Made by a program: the position numbers and the translations under genes. The notes beneath the pieces are model-generated. The model made no database searches. It was not told the origin of the DNA and saw nothing but the letters and a program-made list of their open reading frames with translations. From assembly GCF_015493435.1 (NCBI RefSeq), contig NZ_WGDD01000002.1, positions 28,577-92,576 of the forward strand: a stretch of DNA of 64,000 nt. The letters are read 5' to 3'. The DNA comes from Sulfurovum sp. (lineage in GTDB: Bacteria > Campylobacterota > Campylobacteria > Campylobacterales > Sulfurovaceae). Of the stretch, positions 44,665-55,232 are shown in pieces. Each line of letters opens with the position of its first letter. Positions within the stretch are counted from its first letter, which is position 1.

Positions 44665-44806
44665 TCACACCTTTGTTCACATAGTGAATAAAAATATTCA
44701 CTCTGTCTTAATAGCCTTATTTTAGCTAAGCTAAGCTAAAATACCAAAAGTTATTCACATTTTGTCATGAAAGATTTTCAAACATGTGAAAAGAAGGAAA
44801 ATCTAT
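44661..44806. other. Replication origin, left part (oriC1, ruvC-dnaA)
   Basis: Six DnaA-box-like 9-mers lie here: TCATTCACA (44661-44669), TTGTTCACA (44673-44681), TTATTCACT on the minus strand (44683-44691), ATATTCACT (44694-44702), a perfect TTATTCACA (44751-44759), and CTTTTCACA on the minus strand (44785-44793). An AT-rich palindrome sits among them. The layout matches the bipartite origin described for Helicobacter pylori. Confidence 0.8.
44718..44743. repeat. Palindrome with triple AGCTA repeat inside oriC1
   Basis: TATTTTAGCT and AGCTAAAATA form perfect 10-bp arms around AAGCTA, so AGCTA occurs three times in tandem. It lies between DnaA boxes 4 and 5. It may be a protein-binding or structural element of the origin. 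Confidence 0.65.
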
Positions 44807-46141
44807 ATGAATATCGGACAGAAAGTACTCTTTGAACTTAAAAAAGAGATCTCTGAAACAGAATATAAACGCTACATTAGAAAACTGATCTACGATACAC
44901 ACCGTTCCAGAAGCAATATTGTCTACTTCACTGCTCCCAATATGCTTATTGCCAAATGGATCAAAACCAAATACAGTGAGAAACTTGCACATCTATTTGA
45001 ACTTCAAAACGGGGTTAAACCCGAAATTGAAATCATTGTAGGTAAACAGACGGAAAAAAGTCCAAAGAACATCACAAAGCAGAGCAGTGAAAAACAGCAT
45101 TCAAAGAGTACCCACCTGAATCCTTCGCTCACTTTTGAAAGTTTTATTGTAGGACCTTCCAACCAGTTTGCCTATACTACAGCCAAGTCCGTAGCGGAAA
45201 AACCGGGACAGCTCTATAATCCTCTTTTTCTCTACGGCGGTGTAGGCCTGGGAAAAACACACCTTCTGCAAGCTATCGGTAATTACCATCTTTCCCTGGG
45301 AAAAACAGTTATCTATACTACCCTTGAACAATTTATGAATTCCTTCACTTCCCATCTTCGTTCACAGACGATGGATCGTTTCCGGGACAAATTCAGAGAA
45401 TGTGATCTTCTGCTCATAGATGATATACAATTTCTCAGCAGAAAAGAACAGACACAGGAAGAATTTTTTCATACTTTCAACGAACTGTACAATGCCAATA
45501 AGCAGATCGTTATTACTTCGGACAGACAGCCCAATAAAATAGCCGGTCTGGTGGACAGACTCAGAAGCCGGTTCGAGTGGGGACTCATGGCAGACATACA
45601 GCCTCCGGGACTTGAAACAAAAATAGCCATTATCCAGAAAAAATGTGAACTTGACGGAATAAAACTCAATCATGAAATCATCAATTTCATTGCCACCCAT
45701 ATGGGAGACAATATCCGTGAAATCGAAGGAACCATCATTAAACTCAATGCCCTTTCTTCCATGCTCAATCAGGAAATAACACTTGATTTTGCACAAAATG
45801 CCATCAAAGACCAGCTCAAAGAAAAAAAAGAAAATGTCACTATTGATGATATTGTCAAGATTGTTTCCAAAGAACTCAATGTCAAACCTTCCGATATTAG
45901 GTCAAAAAAACGTACGAAAAATGTTGTAGATGCCCGGAGAACCGCTATCTATCTTGCCAGAAATCTTACACCGAATTCCATGCCCCAGATTGCACTTTAC
46001 TTCGGTATGAAAGACCATACAGCCATTTCACATGCTATGAAAAAAATCAATGAAATCATTGACAACAATGAAAACTTCAAAGTACTCCTTGAGGAGCTTT
46101 CCAACAAGATAAATACGGATACACAGAATTTGGAAAACTAA
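44807..46141 (+). CDS. dnaA: Chromosomal replication initiator protein DnaA
   Basis: Binds DnaA boxes and opens oriC. The 444-residue form starts MNIGQKVLFELKKEI with AAGGAA seven bases upstream; an ATG seven codons earlier lacks a site. Domain I is about 1-80; a Lys/Ser linker (II) follows; the AAA+ domain III has Walker A GGVGLGKTHLLQA near 155 and Walker B LLLIDDIQF near 205; domain IV carries the DnaA signature KDHTAISHAMKKI near 412 for box binding. DnaA-box clusters lie on both sides. Confidence 0.97.
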   Translation: MNIGQKVLFELKKEISETEYKRYIRKLIYDTHRSRSNIVYFTAPNMLIAKWIKTKYSEKLAHLFELQNGVKPEIEIIVGKQTEKSPKNITKQSSEKQHSKSTHLNPSLTFESFIVGPSNQFAYTTAKSVAEKPGQLYNPLFLYGGVGLGKTHLLQAIGNYHLSLGKTVIYTTLEQFMNSFTSHLRSQTMDRFRDKFRECDLLLIDDIQFLSRKEQTQEEFFHTFNELYNANKQIVITSDRQPNKIAGLVDRLRSRFEWGLMADIQPPGLETKIAIIQKKCELDGIKLNHEIINFIATHMGDNIREIEGTIIKLNALSSMLNQEITLDFAQNAIKDQLKEKKENVTIDDIVKIVSKELNVKPSDIRSKKRTKNVVDARRTAIYLARNLTPNSMPQIALYFGMKDHTAISHAMKKINEIIDNNENFKVLLEELSNKINTDTQNLEN

Positions 46142-46325
46142 AACTTAATCGATAATAAAACTTGAATAAAAAAAAGATATAATTTTAGGAGTGAAAGAAT
46201 GTGAATAGCAACAGAGTAGTAAAGACAATGGAAAACAACGCTCAGTCAGGCAATGATGCGGTTTTTCACATATTCATGCCAAACTACTACTACGTACTGA
46301 ATTATTAAAAAATAAAGGGAAATCA
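46142..46325. other. Replication origin, right part (oriC2, dnaA-dnaN), with DnaA-trio-like run
   Basis: DnaA-box-like sites are CTATTCACA on the minus strand (46200-46208) and TTTTTCACA (46262-46270). The second is followed 13 bases later by CTACTACTAC (46284-46293), the complement of the 3'-GAT repeat called a DnaA-trio, then an AT-rich stretch to 46315 suited to unwinding. This is the expected order box, spacer, trios, AT-rich element. Confidence 0.75.
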
Positions 46326-47393
46326 ATGAAGATAAGAGCTCAAAAACAGATCATCGAATCGATTCTCATCAATCTCCAGCCTTTTTTGGAAAAAAAAGAT
46401 GCAAGCCAAATCACCTCACATATATTATTTACATCACAAAACGATAAATGTATTGTGAAAGCTACTGACAGTGAAATAGGCCTTCAAATTGTTACAGATC
46501 ATATACTCATAGAATCAGAAGGCTCTTTTACTGCCAATGGTAAAAAACTTTTAGATATTATCAGAATTTTGAAAGATGACGAGATCAGTCTTGAAATACT
46601 TGACAATGTACTTATTGTCAAACAAAAACATTCCAAATTCAAACTGCCTACTTTTGACCCCCATTCTTATCCGAAGTTTCCCACAGTTGAAGAGAAACCG
46701 CAAATAACACTTGATTCGCTCAGTCTCATTCAAAACCTCAAAAAAATCTCTCCCGCTATTGATACAAACAACCCCAAATTTGAGCTCAATGGTGCACTTA
46801 TCAATATCAAAAACGATTCAACAGATCTTGTCGGTACCGATACAAGAAGATTGGCAATAGCAAGTATTCAGGGGAGTAACAGCGAAGAACTTTCTCTTAT
46901 TGTTCCTAAAAAAGCGATTCTTGAAATACAAAAACTTTTTTTGGACCAGATAGATATATACTATGATGAAACCAATCTTATCATTACTAACGAAAACTAC
47001 TTCTTTTATACCCGGCTGATCAACGGAAAATTTCCGGATTATCAAAGAATCATTCCTGCTACAGTGAAACATGCTATTACCCTTCCCAAAAAAGAGATGA
47101 TCGATGCAATCAAAATGATTACTACTATCTCACAGGAAATCAAAATGACACTGCTCTCAGATGCCATTATCTTCAACTCCCTGAGTGCAGACAATGTAGA
47201 AGCAAAAACAGAAATAGAAATCAAAACAGGACTGGATGAGAAATATGAGCTCTCTTACAACAGTAAATATATCCTTGATTTTATTTCTCAAATAGATAAA
47301 AATGAATTTGTTCTGGAATTCAATGAACCTTCTCTTCCATTCGTTGTGAAAGATGACAATTTTATTACAATAATCATGCCTATAGTGGCATAA
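46326..47393 (+). CDS. dnaN: DNA polymerase III sliding clamp (beta subunit)
   Basis: Ring-shaped clamp that tethers polymerase III to DNA. 355 residues with the three repeated clamp domains; DLVGTDTRRLAIA near 170 and the C-terminal FVLEFNEPSLPFVVKDDNFITIIMPI are typical. AAAGGGAAA lies before the start. It follows the right origin part. gyrB does not follow. Confidence 0.96.
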   Translation: MKIRAQKQIIESILINLQPFLEKKDASQITSHILFTSQNDKCIVKATDSEIGLQIVTDHILIESEGSFTANGKKLLDIIRILKDDEISLEILDNVLIVKQKHSKFKLPTFDPHSYPKFPTVEEKPQITLDSLSLIQNLKKISPAIDTNNPKFELNGALINIKNDSTDLVGTDTRRLAIASIQGSNSEELSLIVPKKAILEIQKLFLDQIDIYYDETNLIITNENYFFYTRLINGKFPDYQRIIPATVKHAITLPKKEMIDAIKMITTISQEIKMTLLSDAIIFNSLSADNVEAKTEIEIKTGLDEKYELSYNSKYILDFISQIDKNEFVLEFNEPSLPFVVKDDNFITIIMPIVA

Positions 47394-47405
47394 GGAAAAT
47401 GTTAC

Positions 47406-49037
47406 ATGAGTGAAAATAAAACAAAATATATTTTTGTTACCGGCGGTGTATTGAGTTCTTTGGGAAAAGGAATTACAGCAGCAAGTATCGGCACGTTGCT
47501 TAAACATACAGGACAAAGAGTAGGGGTATTGAAACTTGATCCTTATATCAATGTTGATCCCGGTACGATGTCCCCGCTTGAACATGGAGAAGTTTTCGTC
47601 ACAAAAGACGGAGCAGAGACAGACCTTGATCTTGGACATTACGAAAGATTTCTCGATACATCCCTGACCCAGAATAACAATTTTACGACAGGACTTGTGT
47701 ATAAAACGGTTATTGAAAATGAACGCAAAGGGAAATATCTCGGTAAAACGATCCAGGTTGTACCCCATATTGTAAACGAGATCAAAGAGCGTATTGTACG
47801 TGCAGGGATGGGCAAAGATATTCTTATCGTAGAACTGGGAGGGACAACAGGCGATATTGAAGGTCTTCCTTTTCTTGAAACAATCAGACAGATGAAACAT
47901 GAATTGGGTAAATCCAATGTATTCAATGTGCATGTTACACTGCTTCCCTATATTAAAGCAGCCGGTGAACTCAAAACCAAGCCGACACAGCATTCTGTAC
48001 AGGAGCTTAGACGTATCGGTATCGCTCCCCATATGCTCGTATTGAGAGCGGAAGTACCTGTATCGAGTGAAATCAAGCGTAAGATCGCTTACAGCTGTGA
48101 TGTGGAAGAAGATTCCGTCATTGTGGCTGAAGATGCAGCAACCATCTATCAGGTACCTTTGAATTTCCTAAGACAGGACATCCTGACACCAATCTGCAAA
48201 CAGCTTGAACTGGAAGAGTGTCAGCCCAAAATGGACGAGTGGACCGACCTGGTACACAAGATCATCATGCCGAGCGAAGAAGTGAAGATTGCTTTTGTGG
48301 GTAAATATCTTGACCTCAAAGAGTCTTACAAATCACTGACGGAAGCACTGATCCATGCCGGTGCACACCTCGACAGCCGTGTGAATATCAAATGGGTGGA
48401 CAGTGAGAAGGTCGAAGAAGAGGGTGCGGCAAAGTACCTGAATGACTGTGATGGTGTACTGGTAGCAGGCGGTTTCGGCGAGCGTGGCGTGGAAGGAAAG
48501 ATCCTTTCCATCCAGTATGCCAGAGAAGAAAAAATTCCATTTCTCGGGATTTGTCTCGGTATGCAGCTTTCTATGATTGAATTTGCAAGAAATGTTTTGG
48601 GACTCAAAGAAGCGAACTCGGTTGAATTTGACGAAGATACACCTGATCCGGTTATTTATCTGATCGATGAATTCATCGATGCGGCAGGTGCCAAGCAGAT
48701 CAGAACAACTACTTCTCCCATGGGCGGTACTTTGAGACTCGGTGAATACGAATGTGAAACTAAAGAGGGATCAAATCTCAGAAAAGCCTATGATGCGCCT
48801 GTAATTTATGAAAGACACAGGCACCGTTATGAGGCCAATCCGAAATACAGAGAAGTGCTTGAAGCCCACGGGATGGATATTACCGGCGAATCGCACGGAT
48901 TGATAGAAGCAGTGGAAGTTGTTGACCATCCCTGGTTCCTTGGTGTACAGTTCCACCCTGAATTCACTTCAAGACTGCAAAATGCCAATCCTTCTGTTTT
49001 GGCATTTGTCGAAGCCTCCATGCAAAACAGAAATTAA
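47406..49037 (+). CDS. pyrG: CTP synthase
   Basis: Makes CTP from UTP, ATP and glutamine. The synthase domain (about 1-265) has [20 protein letters not shown] and [15 protein letters not shown]; the glutamine amidotransferase domain has the catalytic Cys in [18 protein letters not shown] near 382 and the His/Glu pair in [10 protein letters not shown] near 520. Length 543 is normal. recJ begins at the base after its stop. Confidence 0.97.
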   Translation: MSENKTKYIFVTGGVLSSLGKGITAASIGTLLKHTGQRVGVLKLDPYINVDPGTMSPLEHGEVFVTKDGAETDLDLGHYERFLDTSLTQNNNFTTGLVYKTVIENERKGKYLGKTIQVVPHIVNEIKERIVRAGMGKDILIVELGGTTGDIEGLPFLETIRQMKHELGKSNVFNVHVTLLPYIKAAGELKTKPTQHSVQELRRIGIAPHMLVLRAEVPVSSEIKRKIAYSCDVEEDSVIVAEDAATIYQVPLNFLRQDILTPICKQLELEECQPKMDEWTDLVHKIIMPSEEVKIAFVGKYLDLKESYKSLTEALIHAGAHLDSRVNIKWVDSEKVEEEGAAKYLNDCDGVLVAGGFGERGVEGKILSIQYAREEKIPFLGICLGMQLSMIEFARNVLGLKEANSVEFDEDTPDPVIYLIDEFIDAAGAKQIRTTTSPMGGTLRLGEYECETKEGSNLRKAYDAPVIYERHRHRYEANPKYREVLEAHGMDITGESHGLIEAVEVVDHPWFLGVQFHPEFTSRLQNANPSVLAFVEASMQNRN

Positions 49038-50615
49038 ATGTATCCACCTGTAACGCTCGATGCGTTGGATATAATGCTCCAAAAACGTTTTAAAGAGGGT
49101 TTCCTCTCTTTAAAAGACCTTCCCCATCCTTCGACCTTCAAAGATATGGAAAAAGCCACAGAGCGCATTGTCCGGGCCATAAAGAACAAAGAAAAAATTA
49201 CCATCATTGGTGATTACGATGTAGACGGTGTAACCTCTACTACGCTGATGAAGCTTTTTTTCGATGAGATTGACTACCCTGTAGCGTGGATCATTCCCAA
49301 CCGTTTCAGGGACGGTTATGGTCTCTCTGCCAATATTATTCCTCGTATTGAGGGGACGGAGCTCGCCATTACGGTGGATAACGGGATTTCCGCGGTCTAT
49401 GCGGCACAGCTCTGCAAAGAAGAGGGAATCGAACTGATCATTACCGATCACCATATGCTTGCACCCGAAGTACCTGAAGCTTATGCGATCATCGACCAGA
49501 AACAGGAAACTTGTACCTTTCCCTATGAGGAGGTATGCGGTGCACAGATCGCCTGGTATTTGATCGCTTCTCTGAAAAATGCACTGGGAATAAAAATCGA
49601 TATGATGCCCTATATGGAACTTGCAGCTATTGCCATTATTGCAGATGTAATGCCTTTACGGCATATTAACAGAGCAATGGTGATCGCAGGTATTGCATCA
49701 CTATCCAAAAGCCAAAGACCTGCCATAAGGGCTTTCATGGAAGAAAATGGAAAATCCGAACTGACATCTGAGGATATTGCTTTTTTTCTTGCACCGCTGA
49801 TCAATGCAGCAGGGCGGATGGAAGATGCTTCGCATGCAGTAGATTTTCTGGCTTCTGCCAATATCTACGATGCACGGGTACGTTTGGAAAGACTGATGGA
49901 ATTCAACCGGCTCAGAAAAGAGACAGAAGAGCAGATCACACAGTATGCGCTTAACAAGGCACGAAGAGAAGACGAAGTGATTATTGTGGAGGGAAAAGAG
50001 TGGCATGAAGGTGTTGTGGGAATTGTGGCTGCAAGAGTGGCACGCATCTTTGAAAAACCTTGTATTGTGCTGAGTGAAAATGAAGAAGGTTTGCTGAAAG
50101 GAAGCGGCAGAAGCTACGGAGAATGCGATCTTTTTGATATTGTGGATGGATGCAGAGCGTATTTGGAGAAATTCGGCGGACACAGGGCAGCCATAGGTCT
50201 CAGCCTGAAAAAAGACAGATTAGATGCTTTTAGGAAAGAAGTGCAGGATGCATATCTCAGAGCAAATGTACCTGTAGAGGAGGTTGATACTGAGATCATG
50301 GGAGAATTGTCTTTCAGTGAAATATCGTTTGCATTGACTGAAACAGTACGAAAATACGAACCGTACGGGCAGGGAAACCCCCGGCCTAAATTCATTAGCC
50401 GCAATGTAGAAATACTGCAGGCAGATACTATGGGAAAAGAGGGAGAACATTTGCGTTTTTCGCTTCTACAGGACGGTATAGTCATACCGGCTGTAAAGTT
50501 TAAAAGCAAAGCTTTATATCATGAAGGAGACAAAGTAACTGTTATCTATACAGTAAACGAGAACCATTTCAGAGGCAAAGTTACTCTCCAGTTGATGATA
50601 GACAAGATCAGATAG
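49038..50615 (+). CDS. recJ: Single-stranded-DNA exonuclease RecJ
   Basis: 5'-to-3' ssDNA exonuclease for repair. DHH-family motifs: IIGDYDVDGVTSTTLMK near 57, AITVDNGIS near 112 and IITDHHML near 134; DHHA1 part with GSGRSYGECDLFDIV near 355 and GGHRAAIGLSLKK near 380. At 525 residues it is slightly short compared with E. coli RecJ, normal for this phylum. Its end overlaps the convergent nifU end by 8 bases. Confidence 0.95.
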   Translation: MYPPVTLDALDIMLQKRFKEGFLSLKDLPHPSTFKDMEKATERIVRAIKNKEKITIIGDYDVDGVTSTTLMKLFFDEIDYPVAWIIPNRFRDGYGLSANIIPRIEGTELAITVDNGISAVYAAQLCKEEGIELIITDHHMLAPEVPEAYAIIDQKQETCTFPYEEVCGAQIAWYLIASLKNALGIKIDMMPYMELAAIAIIADVMPLRHINRAMVIAGIASLSKSQRPAIRAFMEENGKSELTSEDIAFFLAPLINAAGRMEDASHAVDFLASANIYDARVRLERLMEFNRLRKETEEQITQYALNKARREDEVIIVEGKEWHEGVVGIVAARVARIFEKPCIVLSENEEGLLKGSGRSYGECDLFDIVDGCRAYLEKFGGHRAAIGLSLKKDRLDAFRKEVQDAYLRANVPVEEVDTEIMGELSFSEISFALTETVRKYEPYGQGNPRPKFISRNVEILQADTMGKEGEHLRFSLLQDGIVIPAVKFKSKALYHEGDKVTVIYTVNENHFRGKVTLQLMIDKIR

Positions 50616-51582
50616 GAAGTACTCTGATATTTGGATCGAGCTTCTCTTTGAGGATATTCTCGATGGCAAAGAGTGTACCGGTACTTGAACTGGCACATCC
50701 GTTGCAGGCACCAAGGTATCGGATATAGATATCAATATTTTCACCATTCTCTTTGATATCGAGGATTTCCATATCCCCTCCATCCATAATAAGCATTTGG
50801 CGGATATTTTCATCAACAGCTTTATCAACTGCTTTGATTTTCTGTACAATAGTCATTTCTTTGAATGAACCTGCTCCGCTGCCTTCATTCCCAAGTGTTG
50901 CAGCTGCTGCCATTTTTTCTTTTTCATATTCTTCAAGCAGATCGACAAGATAAATGTCTTTTTCTTCATGTCCTCCGGGCCTGATACAGGATTTACAGAA
51001 AGCCCCTGCTTTGGTATAGTCTGTGATCTCTTCAACAGTAGTCAGATCATTCAGGCGGATCACTTCTCTGAGGGTTGAGAGGCTGACACGTGCACATTCA
51101 CATACAATGACTTCCTCTTCGAAGCTTTCCATATCGACACCTTTGTACTGTGCAGCCGCTTTTTTAATGACATCGTAAGCCATAACGGAACAGTGCATTT
51201 TCTGAGGCGGAACTGCTGGGGTGTCCGGTGTATCACGCATCGCTTTTTCTACATCGATGTTAGTGATCTTCACCGCTTCATCAACGGTTTTGCCTTTACA
51301 GAGCTCTGCCATTGTGTCCGAAGAGGCGATCGCCGTACCGCAGCCGAAACTTTTGAATTTCGACTCGAGGATCCTGTCCGTTTTCGGGTCTACTGCCCAG
51401 TAAAGACGTACGGCATCGCCGCAGCTCTCTGCACCGAAGTCGGCGACGATGAGTTTTGCACCCATCGCTTCTGCCTGTTCCTCCGTGATCTCACCCATGT
51501 TCTTCGGGTTGTTCATAAGGTCCGTTACTTTTTGGCTGTACTCATCCCAGATGGTACCGCCTATCAAACTATCCATTCCCAT
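50608..51582 (-). CDS. nifU: NifU-type iron-sulfur cluster scaffold
   Basis: 324 residues with three modules: an IscU-like N-domain with assembly cysteines in ESCGDAVRLYW near 53, FGCGTAIASSDTM near 80 and MHCSVMAYD near 128; a central [2Fe-2S] BFD-like domain (CECARVSLSTLREVI ... AFCKSC, about 162-201); and a C-terminal Nfu domain with LGACNGCASSS near 293. It builds Fe-S clusters with sulfur from NifS. In this phylum NIF genes replace ISC for general assembly. The start has AAAGGAAAAC upstream. Confidence 0.95.
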   Translation of the reverse strand: MGMDSLIGGTIWDEYSQKVTDLMNNPKNMGEITEEQAEAMGAKLIVADFGAESCGDAVRLYWAVDPKTDRILESKFKSFGCGTAIASSDTMAELCKGKTVDEAVKITNIDVEKAMRDTPDTPAVPPQKMHCSVMAYDVIKKAAAQYKGVDMESFEEEVIVCECARVSLSTLREVIRLNDLTTVEEITDYTKAGAFCKSCIRPGGHEEKDIYLVDLLEEYEKEKMAAAATLGNEGSGAGSFKEMTIVQKIKAVDKAVDENIRQMLIMDGGDMEILDIKENGENIDIYIRYLGACNGCASSSTGTLFAIENILKEKLDPNIRVLPI

Positions 51583-51654
51583 AATGTTTTCCTTTACTTT
51601 ATATATTATTCAATTTTATAAGGTATCCACAAGGGGCACCTCTACGATCACGTA

Positions 51655-51675
51655 GGGGCAAACCCTTGGTTGCCC

Positions 51676-51676
<1 letters not shown>
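51655..51676. repeat. Palindrome between nifS and nifU
   Basis: GGGGCAAACC and GGTTGCCC pair imperfectly just beyond the nifS stop, in a 93-base gap that also has GGGGCACC text. It may partly terminate or stabilise the nifS message ahead of nifU. Confidence 0.4.
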
Positions 51677-52956
<1,280 letters not shown>

Positions 52957-52985
52957 TTATATAGTTATGAAAACAAGTTTCATTT

Positions 52986-53014
52986 TTAATTAGGAGTAAA
53001 TTTATCCTAATTAA
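52986..53014. promoter_or_regulatory. 10-bp palindrome upstream of nifS
   Basis: TTAATTAGGA and TCCTAATTAA form perfect arms around a 9-base spacer, about 105 bases upstream of nifS in a 283-base gap. A related ACTCCTA lies at about 53080. It does not match known IscR type 1 or Fur boxes that I can recall. It may be an operator for iron-sulfur control. The rest of the gap is AT-rich with no ORF. Confidence 0.5.
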
Positions 53015-53164
53015 GTTTTCTGCATATTACGCAGATATTCTTAATGTAACATAAAAAATGATCTAAAGAAGATAATTATACTCCTATTTAGATTAATAGC
53101 GATTGATTGCGGGTAAATGGCACTTGTGTTATAATAAAAAATCTTTAAAGCAAAAGGAAAAGAA

Positions 53165-53551
53165 ATGGCATCAGAAATTAAAGAGCACGGAATATCTATA
53201 GCAATAAAACGAAATAAAAAAAGACTTTTTATTGAAATTGCAATGATGGGAAAGTTGACACATGAAGATTACAAAAATTTTGTACCGATGATTGACAAGG
53301 CATTGAAAAAAACAAAAAATCTGGAGGTGGACCTGCTGGTGGATATGAGAAAATTCAAAGGCTGGGAATTTCTGGCTGCCTGGGATGACTTTAAGTTTGG
53401 TATCAAGCATCGTAACAAATTCGACAAAATGGCCATTGTGGGGAACAAAAAGTGGGAAGAAGATTCCATCGCAATGATGAGCCACTTGATGAGAGGTAAA
53501 TCAAAATTCTTCCAGAAGAGAGAAGAAGCTCTCGGCTGGCTGATGAAGTAA
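53165..53551 (+). CDS. STAS/SpoIIAA-like protein (DUF3478)
   Basis: 128 residues with the SpoIIAA-like fold pattern: MGKLTHEDYKNFVPMIDKAL, the strand VDLLVDMRKFKGWEFLAAWDDFKFG near 55, and the tail FFQKREEALGWL. Members are small cytoplasmic proteins of unknown role, possibly lipid binding. AAAAGGAAAAG lies upstream. It stands between divergent nifS and convergent folE. Confidence 0.85.
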   Translation: MASEIKEHGISIAIKRNKKRLFIEIAMMGKLTHEDYKNFVPMIDKALKKTKNLEVDLLVDMRKFKGWEFLAAWDDFKFGIKHRNKFDKMAIVGNKKWEEDSIAMMSHLMRGKSKFFQKREEALGWLMK

Positions 53552-53555
53552 CAGA

Positions 53556-54134
53556 TTAAAAGTTCGACGGCGTCGGGGTATTGATGAGGTTATAGAATTC
53601 GTTTCTGGTACGTTCGTCGCTTTTGAAAAGACCGCGCAGGGCGGAGCTTACGGTGGTGGAGTTGATCTTCTGGACACCGCGCATCTCCATACACATATGG
53701 CGTGCATGGACTACGACTGCCACTCCCTTGGGTTTAATAGTACTTAAAATAGCATCGGCGATCTGTTCGGTCATCTGCTCCTGTATCTGAAGGCGCCTGG
53801 CATAGACATTGACAATGCGGGGTATTTTTGAAAGCCCTACCACCTTTCCGTCGGGAATGTATGCTACATGCGCACGTCCTATGATAGGCAGCATATGGTG
53901 TTCGCACATAGAGTAGAATTCGATGTCTCTCACAAGGACCATTTCATCATTGCTGGTAGTGAAAAGTGCCTGGTTGAGAATTTCTTCGGGGTCCTGATGA
54001 TAGCCTTCGGTCAGGAACTTCAAGGCTTTTGCGACACGATTGGGTGTTTTAAGCAAGCCTTCGCGTTTCGGGTCTTCTCCCAAAAGTTCCAATACTTTCG
54101 TTACAGCCTCTTCAAACTCTTTTTCATTGTCCAT
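53556..54134 (-). CDS. folE: GTP cyclohydrolase I
   Basis: First step of folate and pterin synthesis. The 192-residue form starts [11 protein letters not shown] behind AAGGGAAAAC; an ATG 13 codons upstream is less likely. The zinc ligands are in [21 protein letters not shown] near 90 and [10 protein letters not shown] near 162. It is followed on the opposite strand end by the STAS gene, 4 bases away. Confidence 0.95.
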   Translation of the reverse strand: MDNEKEFEEAVTKVLELLGEDPKREGLLKTPNRVAKALKFLTEGYHQDPEEILNQALFTTSNDEMVLVRDIEFYSMCEHHMLPIIGRAHVAYIPDGKVVGLSKIPRIVNVYARRLQIQEQMTEQIADAILSTIKPKGVAVVVHARHMCMEMRGVQKINSTTVSSALRGLFKSDERTRNEFYNLINTPTPSNF

Positions 54135-54179
54135 GTTTTCCCTTTTCAAATGTACTCTTGCTCTTTTTGTCACAGAAAT

Positions 54180-55133
54180 TCAATTATCCTGAATTGTATC
54201 CAAGTATAGTTTAACAATCTTCTCATCTACCTTTGAAACAGCAAGGTTTTTTATCTCTTCAGGTGTAAAATAGTGCTCCTGCCCGGGTGCGCTTTCAAAA
54301 TAGAGATAAACTTTGCATTTCAGTTTGAAATGGGTATAGGTATGTGAGACTTCTCCTATGTATTCAGCGGCACAGGGAGGTATGTCACTCTTTTCGAAAC
54401 CCCACAGTCCATGCAGAAATTTTCCGCTTCTCTGACACAGGGAAAGTTTTTCAGCGTACAAACGAATGACAATATTTTGTTCCCGTGCCGGGACATTCCT
54501 TTTTTTCTTGATTGGGTAGTGTTCGGGTGTTTCTCTCCCTTTGCAAATGTTTTTAAGGGGGCAGAGATCGCATTTGGGGTTTTTGGGCAGACAGAGTGTT
54601 GCACCGATGTCCATCATTGCCTGGTTATAGTCGAAAGGCTGTTCTTTGTCTACCATGGCATAGGCATGGTGCCAGAGTTTTTTTTCGTCAGGAACGGAAA
54701 ATCGATGCAAACGGCAGAGGATACGTTTGACATTGGCTTCCATAACCGGTACAGGCTGTCTGAAGGCGAAAACAGCAATGGCATGAGCTGTGTTCTTCCC
54801 AATACCCGGAAGTACCATCAGTGCTTCAATGGTTTCGGGCAGTTTTTCTATGGAGACAGCTGTTTTATGCAGATTTTTTGCCCGGTTGTAGTATCCGAGA
54901 CCTTCCCACAGTTTCAATACGTCATCCAGCGGGGCTTCTCCCAGAGCCTTTAAAGTAGGAAATTTTTTAAGGAAAGGAAAATAATATCGTTCCAAAACAG
55001 TTTTGACTTGTGTCTGCTGAAGCATGACTTCACTCAAATAGATAGAGTAGGGATCAGTGGTGTTCCGCCAGGGTAAGTCTTTTCTGCCATGGGTTTTATA
55101 CCATTTTAAAATCTTTTCATGGGTTTTTTTCAT
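54180..55133 (-). CDS. mutY: A/G-specific adenine DNA glycosylase
   Basis: Removes adenine opposite 8-oxoguanine. 317 residues: HhH-GPD domain with DLPWRNTTDPYSIYLSEVMLQQTQV-like text split by the catalytic Glu near 35 (SEVMLQQTQV), LPGIGKNTAHAIAVFAF near 108, the catalytic Asp in MEANVKRILCRLHRF, and the [4Fe-4S] cluster CLPKNPKCDLCPLKNIC near 180. A C-terminal MutT-like domain follows. It precedes folE on the same strand. Confidence 0.94.
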   Translation of the reverse strand: MKKTHEKILKWYKTHGRKDLPWRNTTDPYSIYLSEVMLQQTQVKTVLERYYFPFLKKFPTLKALGEAPLDDVLKLWEGLGYYNRAKNLHKTAVSIEKLPETIEALMVLPGIGKNTAHAIAVFAFRQPVPVMEANVKRILCRLHRFSVPDEKKLWHHAYAMVDKEQPFDYNQAMMDIGATLCLPKNPKCDLCPLKNICKGRETPEHYPIKKKRNVPAREQNIVIRLYAEKLSLCQRSGKFLHGLWGFEKSDIPPCAAEYIGEVSHTYTHFKLKCKVYLYFESAPGQEHYFTPEEIKNLAVSKVDEKIVKLYLDTIQDN

Positions 55134-55232
55134 GGATGGGATTATAGCCAGATTTCAGTCTGAAAAATACTTCTATTCGTTTTTTATCAAATTTTAGATA
55201 AAATCACGCAATTTATATCATAAAGGATTGTA

